The position numbers and the translations under genes are program-made. A stretch of 49,788 nucleotides of DNA from Chryseobacterium indologenes (lineage in GTDB: Bacteria; Bacteroidota; Bacteroidia; Flavobacteriales; Weeksellaceae), in the NCBI RefSeq assembly GCF_001295265.1, contig NZ_LJOD01000021.1, positions 1 to 49,788 on the forward strand, given 5' to 3'. A model generated the notes under the pieces. The model was not told the origin of the DNA. It did no database searches and saw nothing but the letters and a program-made list of their open reading frames with translations. Below, one piece after another: positions 15,423 through 23,521 of this stretch (the first letter of the stretch is position 1; the number at the start of each line of letters is the position of its first letter).

Positions 15423-18400
15423 TTAATCATTATCAACCCTGATCCATTTTCCGTTTTCTATACCTTCGTAAAAATGGTCATTATGATAGATAACCGCTCC
15501 CTGAACGTGAGGTTTTTGAGCAGGAAGAGTAAGTGTTTCCGGAAGAGCATCAATGTTTCGGATCATCAATACATCACTTCCTTCTTTCACCGTAATTCCG
15601 GCTCCCGGGATGAGCTTTGTTGCCCCGGCATCAATAGGAGGATTAACTACTGTTACAGGATTAACCTCAGATAAACGTCTGGCTCCCATGCTGGCGGTAC
15701 ATCCTCTCAGAATGCCATTTATCAGCATGGTAACTCCAGGAACAGTACATTCCGGATTAATGTTGACTACAATATTTTTGTTATTCAAGGCAAGAGGGCA
15801 GGCTTCCCCGCTTGCAAAACGGATACTTTTCAGACGGTAAACAAATGTTCCTGCCTGGCTTTTCGGATGAAGAATCAGTGCTTCACCATTAGCCGCCGAA
15901 GTAATATCCTGATCCTGGCCATTGTTCACAGAATATGTGAAAATATATGTCTGTGCCAGAGATCCCTTGAATTTTACCTGCACATCGCCCGTTGTCTGTT
16001 GTACAGCGCTTACAGGAGTAACTACAGTATTATCAACCGGCATGGTAACAGAACTGATCGTAAAATTTTCGGTAATATTACATCCGTCCTGCGCATATAC
16101 TACTTTAACACTGTAGTTTCCGGGCTGAGTGAATGTAACCAAAGGGCTGGTGCTGATTACTCCGCCACCCGGTTGATTCACTTTCGTCCATGTGTAAGAA
16201 GCGTTGGCATCCGTTCCGAACAGGGTAGCTGCATCGTAGGTTTTAGGAAACTCTGAAGCACAAAGCGTCTTATTTCCTCCAAAACCTGCAGCCTGAACAT
16301 TGGTAGGTACAATCGTAAGGTTATTGGTATTTCCCAGATCCTGACTGTTTCCGTAAGCACTAACCATACGGGAGAAATTCATATCCCGGACTGAGGCATA
16401 GAACATGGTGTAGGAAGCTGCCGGATCCAGCGTAATTAAGCTTTGCCCGGAAGCAGCTGTTCTGCTGATATTGATCCTGTTACATGGAGTACCGGTCATA
16501 AACAGGTTTTCGGTAATGACCTGCCCGCCTGCAATAGTATAATTCCCGGGATTAAAATACAGGGTTTTGTATCGGCCTGCCGAGGTAAGAGTACTGGTTC
16601 CTGTTCCCCCAAGGAAAGTTACTTTATTGAAATTATGAACCGTAGAACCTCCGTTCAGCGTTCCGTATCCGGTAATAATAACTTCATTAAAATCTGAAAT
16701 ATTAGGAATGGTAACTGCAAAATTCTGGGTGGTAATTTTACTCCCTTCCGCATTAATGGTAACGGGAATACCTCCTCCGTTTACCGTGAAGCTATAAGAT
16801 CCTGTACTGATAACAGACTGACCTAAATCCAGTACGGGGCTGACATTTTGATTATAATTAAAATTTACGCCGCCCGTTATCGGGAAATTATTCGTTTTAA
16901 AGCCTTTCACATTCGTTCCTGTTATATTTCCGAGGTATGGACTCAGCAGCTCAAAAGAATCTTTATCCGCATTTATTGCGATATTTACATTCACTCCTTT
17001 AGTATCAATATATCTGGCTTTTACCAATGCAGGGTCCTGAACCATATTGATGAAAGAATTACTAGAAAGAGTAGTCATAACAGGTTGAAGCGTAAGGTTT
17101 CCGTAAACATTCAGATAATAGGAAGAATTACTGCTGTATACGCCCAGATTAGGAGAATTAGGAGCATTATTAAAGGTTACATTATTGGCAAATGCATTGG
17201 TTCCTGTAATGGTAATGGATTTCTGGGATGCTGTGAAACCTGAATTCTGATCAAAAAATACATTGTCATTAGCTCTCGGAGGATTACAGCCTGTAACCGG
17301 TACACCACCCGAGGTCAGCGACCAGTGAAGGGGATCATTCCACTCGCCCTGCCCGCCAATCCAGTAGAGATCTCTCGGAGCTGATGTAAGTGTATCAGAA
17401 AAGCTGAAACCAGCCACACCTCCCAGGTTCTTACTGCTTGAGGTAATATACGTTTGCCCTCCGGAAGACGAAACATTTCTCAGCTGCACCCGGTCTATCA
17501 CAAAATCCGTAGGATTGTAACTGGAAATAATGATCTGCCTTACCGAGTTGTCACCCGAGAAGATCACCCGCTCATCCTCCAGGCATCCTCCCTGCAAAAG
17601 CATGGAATTATTCACTGTAATATTGCTTGCTAAAATAACAGAGTTGGTTTTCTGGATGTTGAGGTGATTCACATTCAGTCCTGTGATCTGAAGAGCGTAA
17701 GGCTGGGTATAAAAAGTTCCCTGCAGCATATTGAAATGATTAACAAGTCCTCCCTGCATCGAAAAATAAGCAGTGGTATTAAGGTTAGTACTCTTATAAT
17801 CAATCCGTTCAAAATAATGGGCCAGATTATTGGCTGAAAAATTACTTTGTCCTCCCAATACTGAATTAATTTTCAGAATACTGTTATTGGAGATAACCGG
17901 CAGCTGTGTGTTTACCACAAAAGCTCTTAGACTAATATCAGAATTGCTCAGCAAGACTTCCTTTCCGTTGAAAGACGCGTTGTTAAGATTAAGGATGGTT
18001 CCTGTAAGATCAAGAGTTCCTGCTGTATTGTTTTGATTGATATTACCGCCGTTTATATCGTAAGGCCCCGTTCCACGGTAGACTTTCCAGTTGGCATTAC
18101 CGGAAAAAGTGAAGTAGGCACTACCTCCGTTGGGATAAACCGCTTTATTGATTCCTGCGGCTTTTCCTGCCGAGTTTATAAAAATAAATCCACTGAAATA
18201 TCCGGCATCGTAATAACCGGGATGCAGCGTTAGATCTCCGTTGATCCCCATTGAATAATTATTATTGCTTCCTGCGAAATAAGACCGGGCTGAAGCCGGA
18301 AGCCCGCTGAATGTAAGATTATTTACCTGTACATTGTTTTCCAGGTTGATGCCTGTAATGTTGGTGGTTGAAAAGCCGGAGTACTGATCAAAAAATACAT

Positions 18401-21002
18401 TGTCATAAATGGTGGGAAGCCCGCAGTTGGCCGTTACCCTTGCTGAAGACGGGTCCATAGACCAATGGCTGAGATCATTCCAGTTTCCGTTTCCTCCTTT
18501 CCAGTAAAAGTTTTTTGCTGTAGGAAGTGTAAAATTAATTCCGCTGTTGCTGCCATTGTCAATGGAATTATTGGCATTAACTGGCTTGGCACCTGCAACA
18601 GGATTCACATAGACGGCATTAATTCCGGATATCATCATTCTGTTCAGCTCTACAAAACCGGTTCCGTTGATGCTGTTTCCCAGAATAAGATTACTGCCTC
18701 CGTTTCCAGTAAGACTGGCATGAAGGTCACAATCTGCACGGTTGTACACAAAAGTATCGGTAGCTCTGAGGTTAGCATATGTGTTGAAAGTAATATTTGA
18801 AGGTGCATTAATATTTACGCTCTTTACCGTATTGGTATTTACCAGCGTAGTGTAGCTTCCTGAATTGATCTGAAACAGGTTGGCCTTCATATCAGAAAAA
18901 GTTACAGTACTGTTTCCTTCCTGATAAATGCTTCCAAAAAAATGGTTGGGATTGGCTGAATAATACCGGCCGTTATAGGTATTGCTGATGTACACAGCGG
19001 TATTTGGTGCATTAATCTGCTGAGCAGTAGAAACATAGAGTGCAGAAGTCCTGATAAGTGCGTTATCTATGGAAACATTTTTTCCGCCAAGCCTGAAAGA
19101 ACCACCAACTGATATTTTTCTGCCGTCAGCAGACAAGCTGCTTACCAGAGCAGAAACCATATTTGATTCATTAAAATTAAATTCTGAAGTAACACTCACA
19201 TCATAAGGTGCGCCCCAGCTTGCCGGAAGTAAACGGAATTCATCATTGATATTGAAGATAAGAATCCTGTTGACCGTTTGCCCTTCAAAATTCATATAAC
19301 GCACAACCGGGGGATCGGTAGTTTTATATTTCTGGAAACTGAACAGGCCGGAGGATGTCGTCATATCTTTCTGAAGATAGATATTTCCGTAAATATAGTT
19401 ATTGGTTACACCATAAACAGGATTTCCGGGAGCATTGTTCCAGGTCATATTACGGAAGTAGGCTACATTTCCTACAGGATTGGTAATGACATTATTTCCA
19501 GCTGTAAAACCTGAATTAATATCAAATACAACATCATCATACATGGTAGGAACACAGTTGGCAGAGGCTCCACCGGATGAAAAAGACCATTTGGAGGGAT
19601 CGTCCCATGCTCCGGCACCTATCCTGTAATACGTTTTTCCCGTCAGTCCGGTATAGGTGATATTTCCAGTATTTCCACCGCCATCTATGGCTGCTGTTGC
19701 TGCTGCGCCGCCGGATAATAGGGTATTGGAGAAGGTATAGCCTAAGAAGTTAGCCCCGCTGCCACTGTTAATCCCGGCTGGGATGATAAGGTTTGCAAAA
19801 TAGGAGCTGTTCATTCCCCCGAAAACTGGCAGGGCCGGGTTTTTACAGGACAGATTGGCGGTCAGGGTCTGAGTAACATTAAAAAAACCAGAATTGGCTG
19901 TAGAGTTAAACAGACAGTCACCACCATTCAGGATCAGATTATTGATAGTATACCTGGCCATATTGCCAAAATAAAATCTGCTGACTCCATTTCCCAGAGA
20001 ACAGGTATTGATTTCATTTTCTGCCGCATAAAAATTGGTGGTTCCGCTGTCTGTGGTCAGGGTATTGATTTTAATTTTAGCAATATTATAGGAGACATTG
20101 GATGTTCCGATATTGTAATTGCCACTTCCTGATAAGCTCAGCGTGTTAATCTCATACTGGCCGGTTCCGGTAGTGGTATTAAGCTGGCCTCCAGATGCTC
20201 CGGTAATATTATCAGCCTTCAAATAAGTGCCCACAGAAATCTGGCTACGCATAATAATCTTTTTAATATCCTGAGTGGAAGGAATAGATAATTGCCCTGA
20301 AACAGTTGCCTGTGTAAGATTGGCAGCAGGCGTATAAGTTGCGGTTCCGTTTATGGATGTAAGCTGTGTTGTTCCGAAATCTGAAACTGCGGTAGAATTA
20401 TAATTAATATCTCCGGTTACTCTGATGTTTTTATTATTGGGGTCAAAGACGCTGCTTCCTCCTATAGTAAAAGAGAAATAACCGGTGGTATAAAAATCAC
20501 TGATAAGTTTAAAACTTCCTGTACCCAAAAAGTTAATGGACGACTGATAACTTAATGAGAGATAACCAGGATCTATGAGGTTTCCGGGAATGTCAATGGT
20601 ATTGGGAGAAGGATTGGCACTGTCAGAATAAAGATTCATAATCATATTATAATAACTGCCCACATTTCCTTTCCATTTCAGATTTCCGTAAATATTGAAT
20701 ATTGTTCCCTGGCTGAAGTTGAGCTTCCCTGTAAAAGAATCATCTATAATGAAGTCTTTTGCAATGACGGAAGGAGTAGCGCTTATGCTTCCTCCTGAAG
20801 CTGTAAATCCGCTTCCGGAAGTAAAGTACACATTATCATAACGGGATGGAATGATGGTAGCCTGCTGTCCTGTTGAGGAACCAATGCGCCAGTGGTTCAG
20901 ATCGCTCCAGTTGCCGGCACCTCCTACCCAGTAATAATTGTTCTGCGCGAAAATACTGCCGCTTATCAGCAGAAGCAGCACGAAATATAGTTTAATTTTC
21001 AT
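15423..21002 (-). CDS. 1859-residue repetitive secreted protein
   Basis: A signal peptide (MKIKLYFVLLLLISGSIFAQ) is followed by four copies of a module that begins with a W-rich motif: YYWVGGAGNWSDLNHW (about 23), YYRIGAGAWDDPSKW (about 457), FYWKGGNGNWNDLSHW (about 830) and LYWIGGQGEWNDPLHW (about 1210). Each is followed after about 25 residues by a YDNVFFD...SGF motif. The long stretches in between are Asn-, Ser-, Thr- and Gly-rich and look like beta-helix repeats. Around 1590-1650 is an Ig/PKD-like region (YTWTKVNQPGGG, GNYSVKVVYAQDGC). No type IX secretion C-terminal domain is evident; the end is GAVIYHNDHFYEGIENGKW. Probably an adhesin-like surface protein, cotranscribed with the S74 protein upstream (gap 74). 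Confidence 0.85.
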   Translation of the reverse strand: MKIKLYFVLLLLISGSIFAQNNYYWVGGAGNWSDLNHWRIGSSTGQQATIIPSRYDNVYFTSGSGFTASGGSISATPSVIAKDFIIDDSFTGKLNFSQGTIFNIYGNLKWKGNVGSYYNMIMNLYSDSANPSPNTIDIPGNLIDPGYLSLSYQSSINFLGTGSFKLISDFYTTGYFSFTIGGSSVFDPNNKNIRVTGDINYNSTAVSDFGTTQLTSINGTATYTPAANLTQATVSGQLSIPSTQDIKKIIMRSQISVGTYLKADNITGASGGQLNTTTGTGQYEINTLSLSGSGNYNIGTSNVSYNIAKIKINTLTTDSGTTNFYAAENEINTCSLGNGVSRFYFGNMARYTINNLILNGGDCLFNSTANSGFFNVTQTLTANLSCKNPALPVFGGMNSSYFANLIIPAGINSGSGANFLGYTFSNTLLSGGAAATAAIDGGGNTGNITYTGLTGKTYYRIGAGAWDDPSKWSFSSGGASANCVPTMYDDVVFDINSGFTAGNNVITNPVGNVAYFRNMTWNNAPGNPVYGVTNNYIYGNIYLQKDMTTSSGLFSFQKYKTTDPPVVRYMNFEGQTVNRILIFNINDEFRLLPASWGAPYDVSVTSEFNFNESNMVSALVSSLSADGRKISVGGSFRLGGKNVSIDNALIRTSALYVSTAQQINAPNTAVYISNTYNGRYYSANPNHFFGSIYQEGNSTVTFSDMKANLFQINSGSYTTLVNTNTVKSVNINAPSNITFNTYANLRATDTFVYNRADCDLHASLTGNGGSNLILGNSINGTGFVELNRMMISGINAVYVNPVAGAKPVNANNSIDNGSNSGINFTLPTAKNFYWKGGNGNWNDLSHWSMDPSSARVTANCGLPTIYDNVFFDQYSGFSTTNITGINLENNVQVNNLTFSGLPASARSYFAGSNNNYSMGINGDLTLHPGYYDAGYFSGFIFINSAGKAAGINKAVYPNGGSAYFTFSGNANWKVYRGTGPYDINGGNINQNNTAGTLDLTGTILNLNNASFNGKEVLLSNSDISLRAFVVNTQLPVISNNSILKINSVLGGQSNFSANNLAHYFERIDYKSTNLNTTAYFSMQGGLVNHFNMLQGTFYTQPYALQITGLNVNHLNIQKTNSVILASNITVNNSMLLQGGCLEDERVIFSGDNSVRQIIISSYNPTDFVIDRVQLRNVSSSGGQTYITSSSKNLGGVAGFSFSDTLTSAPRDLYWIGGQGEWNDPLHWSLTSGGVPVTGCNPPRANDNVFFDQNSGFTASQKSITITGTNAFANNVTFNNAPNSPNLGVYSSNSSYYLNVYGNLTLQPVMTTLSSNSFINMVQDPALVKARYIDTKGVNVNIAINADKDSFELLSPYLGNITGTNVKGFKTNNFPITGGVNFNYNQNVSPVLDLGQSVISTGSYSFTVNGGGIPVTINAEGSKITTQNFAVTIPNISDFNEVIITGYGTLNGGSTVHNFNKVTFLGGTGTSTLTSAGRYKTLYFNPGNYTIAGGQVITENLFMTGTPCNRINISRTAASGQSLITLDPAASYTMFYASVRDMNFSRMVSAYGNSQDLGNTNNLTIVPTNVQAAGFGGNKTLCASEFPKTYDAATLFGTDANASYTWTKVNQPGGGVISTSPLVTFTQPGNYSVKVVYAQDGCNITENFTISSVTMPVDNTVVTPVSAVQQTTGDVQVKFKGSLAQTYIFTYSVNNGQDQDITSAANGEALILHPKSQAGTFVYRLKSIRFASGEACPLALNNKNIVVNINPECTVPGVTMLINGILRGCTASMGARRLSEVNPVTVVNPPIDAGATKLIPGAGITVKEGSDVLMIRNIDALPETLTLPAQKPHVQGAVIYHNDHFYEGIENGKWIRVDND

Positions 21003-21076
21003 TGTTTTGGAATTACAGATTAATAATGCCCTGAAACCTATAGGACTTCAGGTAGATATAAATTCGTGATTCAGTA

Positions 21077-21922
21077 TTATTTTGCCTTTTTCAGGATCTG
21101 AATCTCTCTCTGTAATTCATTGATTTTTTTACCCTGTTCCTGAACTGTTTCCAGCAGAAGAGGGATAAGTTCATTATAGTTGACAGATTTATACCCGTCA
21201 TTATCGGTATTCACAATATTAGGAAGGACTGTTTCTACTTCCTGAGCTACTAATCCATATTGAAGCTGGGCATTTCCGCCTTTCTTTTTTCCTTTTTCAT
21301 TCCAGAAATAAGAAACAGGTCTCAGCTTTGAGAGTATTTCAGCAGAAGACTGTATAGGAGTAATATTCTGCTTCAGGCGCTCATCGGAATTATAATCTAT
21401 TGCGCTGGCTTTAATGGTTCCGGCTACGTCAAGTTTAGCAGATGCAGAAGGAGCAGTACCTATTCCCACACTTCCGGTGCCTGAAAATACAAGGTTTTTA
21501 CCGTTAAGATCTACATTTCTGGCTGCTAAAGGTGTTGTAATGCTGCCGTCCGCAGTGTATATATTTGAGCTTATACTTTCCCAGGAGCTTCCGCTCCAGT
21601 AATAATAGCCGGACTGGGTGATTTTTGACACCTTTGCAGTAGGAGAGGCCGGAGCAGAGGTAGCATAGATCATCAGGGATTCCGTTCCGGGTTGTATATT
21701 ATTGGACATCGTCTGAATCTGGTCACCTGTGAGGCGGGGAATCAGTAAACCTTCTGTTTGAGAAGATCCGTTGGTTTTAGCCCGGATATCAAGGGTTGAT
21801 TTAGGATCGGGGGTATTAATCCCGACTTGGGAAAATAGAAATGAGCCGGAAATAATACTTCCGATAAGGCAAAGCTTAGACACTGCAGTGCTGTGAGCCT
21901 GCATAACAGTAGAGTTTTTCAT
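21077..21922 (-). CDS. Tail-fibre protein with S74 (endosialidase chaperone) domain
   Basis: 281 residues with an exported N-terminus (hydrophobic run at about 17-31 ending FLFSQ). Then comes a region repeated in such proteins (VGINTPDPKSTLDIRAK, VGIGTAPSASAKLDVAG). The C-terminal S74 domain, about 177-255, contains YNSDERLKQNI, where Ser179 and Lys184 stand five residues apart, as in the self-cleaving endosialidase chaperone. QYGLVAQEVETVLPNIV and GYKSVNYNELIPLLLETV are also typical. A coiled coil (EQGKKINELQREIQILKK) ends the protein. S74 domains drive trimerisation and then cut themselves off. In Bacteroidetes these proteins are often surface-exposed. It lies between TetR and the giant protein. 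Confidence 0.88.
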   Translation of the reverse strand: MKNSTVMQAHSTAVSKLCLIGSIISGSFLFSQVGINTPDPKSTLDIRAKTNGSSQTEGLLIPRLTGDQIQTMSNNIQPGTESLMIYATSAPASPTAKVSKITQSGYYYWSGSSWESISSNIYTADGSITTPLAARNVDLNGKNLVFSGTGSVGIGTAPSASAKLDVAGTIKASAIDYNSDERLKQNITPIQSSAEILSKLRPVSYFWNEKGKKKGGNAQLQYGLVAQEVETVLPNIVNTDNDGYKSVNYNELIPLLLETVQEQGKKINELQREIQILKKAK

Positions 21923-21966
21923 AGTTTTTTAAATGCTTTTTATTGTAGTAGTATATTCAGAATTCC

Positions 21967-22503
21967 TTAGTGTAGTTTTTTTAGAAGATCCCGCAGTATT
22001 ATTTTTGATTTTTCAATGAGTTCATTTGACCTGTAAAGCTGGCTGGTGAGAATACAACTTTCAAACAGAAGGTAAATATGAGCTGCCAGAAGCTCATCCT
22101 TAATCTCGCTGCTGAAAGAAATTCTCAATCTGTTTTTATGATCCCGGATTACATCATGGATCGCGGTTTTCTCAGCTGAAACTTCAGATAACAGATTCAG
22201 GAAGCTGCAGCCTCTGAAATTTTCCTTTTTATTCATGTACATGAGAAAATCGAATGACATCATCAGCCTGTCTTTAAGGTCAACTGCTCCAGAGGTAAAA
22301 CTGACCAGCTCAGATACCCAGTAATCATATCTCCTTTTCAGGAATTCAATGCACAGGTCATCTTTTGATTTGAAATGCTGATAGAAGCTTGCCTTTGAAA
22401 CACCTGAATCCTCAATGATCTGATTGATCCCTGTATTGTTATATCCTTGTTGATGAAATAAAACAGAAGCGGTGTTTAAAATTCTTTCGCGAGGTCGATA
22501 CAT
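21967..22503 (-). CDS. TetR/AcrR family transcriptional regulator
   Basis: 178 residues. The N-terminal TetR helix-turn-helix is clear: ILNTASVLFHQQGYNNTGIN, then SGVSKASFYQHFKSKDDL. The C-terminal ligand-binding helices vary, with a Cys at about 99 and one near 150. It is first on the minus strand of a row of three genes (TetR, S74 protein, giant protein) with gaps of 44 and 74 bases, so it may regulate surface-protein expression as well as itself. The ligand is unknown. Confidence 0.92.
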   Translation of the reverse strand: MYRPRERILNTASVLFHQQGYNNTGINQIIEDSGVSKASFYQHFKSKDDLCIEFLKRRYDYWVSELVSFTSGAVDLKDRLMMSFDFLMYMNKKENFRGCSFLNLLSEVSAEKTAIHDVIRDHKNRLRISFSSEIKDELLAAHIYLLFESCILTSQLYRSNELIEKSKIILRDLLKKLH

Positions 22504-22550
22504 TTGTGAATTATTTCCACAAATATAAATAAAAGATGGACTGACTGGTC
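22502..22550 (-). promoter_or_regulatory. Promoter and possible operator of the TetR gene
   Basis: On the minus strand TATATTTG (complement of 22520-22527) fits the TAnnTTTG element. ATTTGTG (22502-22508) and CACAAAT (22518-22524) form an inverted repeat over the start region. GACTGACTGGTC (22539-22550) lies where the -33 box would be and fits the GAC-N6-GTC half-site pattern often seen for TetR proteins. Confidence 0.5.
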
Positions 22551-22718
22551 TGTTTGTTTGAAAAAATCTTAAAAATAATTTAATATTTTTATAGGAAAGT
22601 ATCCCATATACTTCTTTAAAGGCTTATTTGATGGGGAAACTTAAAATAATTACCATGTCTCAAATATTTTTGCCATTTTGCATATTCATAGACAATCAAC
22701 CCAAAACTGAAGTATGAA

Positions 22719-23333
22719 ATGAGTGAATTTCCGAAAATTTTATCTGATAAAACAGTCCATGAAAGGCATATTGATTTCAGAAAGGCATTATTTGATCTTA
22801 ATCCGGAAAACATAAGCCCGGAACATACAGATATTCTTACCGGAATTTATATGACCACCAAACAGATTGATTACCGCAACAAAATTCTGAGGCTGCTTTA
22901 TGATTTCAGTACTCCCGAACTCAGATCTTTTTTTGAAACAGCCTATAAGAAAGAACGGTATCTGGATATGAAAATATATGCTCTGAGAGGTCTGGTGCAG
23001 TTTTCAGCAGAAAAAGACATTGAAAAGCTGGTCACTAAGCTGAAAGTTTCTCTTACAAAACGGGAAGAAACAACACCTTATAACTATCAGGAATACGAAT
23101 TGTTGAGAGGGAAGAACGCATTGCCTTATCTTGTGGATAAATATGGTTATACTTGTTTTCAGGAGCTTTTAACACAGGTAAATGTACAGTACGGAAGAAT
23201 GCCTGATGAATTTAAAGGACATTTTACAACCGATGAAAACGGAGGATTTGTTCCTTTAAGAACTCCTGCGGAAAGCTCAAAGCTGATTAACAGTTTTTTT
23301 GATCGGTTAAAAGGGAAGTCGTATTTTCTGTAA
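22719..23333 (+). CDS. Unknown helical protein
   Basis: 204 residues, soluble, charged, predicted mostly helical (for example TTKQIDYRNKILRLLYDFST, then FFETAYKKERYLDMKIYALRG). The alternation of short helices resembles HEAT or ARM-like repeats. The late part has the motif GRMPDEFKGHFTTDENGG. No signal peptide, membrane segment or metal site. Codon use is like the neighbours, and the frame is intact. I do not recognise the family. It stands alone, divergent from TetR. Confidence 0.7.
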   Translation: MSEFPKILSDKTVHERHIDFRKALFDLNPENISPEHTDILTGIYMTTKQIDYRNKILRLLYDFSTPELRSFFETAYKKERYLDMKIYALRGLVQFSAEKDIEKLVTKLKVSLTKREETTPYNYQEYELLRGKNALPYLVDKYGYTCFQELLTQVNVQYGRMPDEFKGHFTTDENGGFVPLRTPAESSKLINSFFDRLKGKSYFL

Positions 23334-23487
23334 ATTGTTTAAAGGTTTCTAAAAATGGTAGTGTCAGGAAAAGGCATAATGATTTTTAGATTAAGAGACG
23401 GCAGCAGATAAAAATTCCCTTCTTGTAGTTTTGGATTTCAATCATAAAATATTCAAATTAGTAATTGATAAATTAATTAATCAGCTA

Positions 23488-23517
23488 TTAATGCCATCAT
23501 TCCAATCCTTATATTTG
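23488..23517 (+). promoter_or_regulatory. Promoter of the M1 peptidase gene, close to the start codon
   Basis: TATATTTG at 23510-23517 matches TAnnTTTG, with TTA (instead of TTG) 19 bases before it at 23488-23490. The ATG at 23522 follows after only four bases, so transcription would begin at or within a few bases of the start codon, giving a leaderless message. Confidence 0.5.
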
Positions 23518-23521
23518 ATGT

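Noticed and set aside
15423..21002. Plus-strand frames inside the giant protein gene
   Set aside because: They are shadows of the long minus-strand frame: short, without starts or families.
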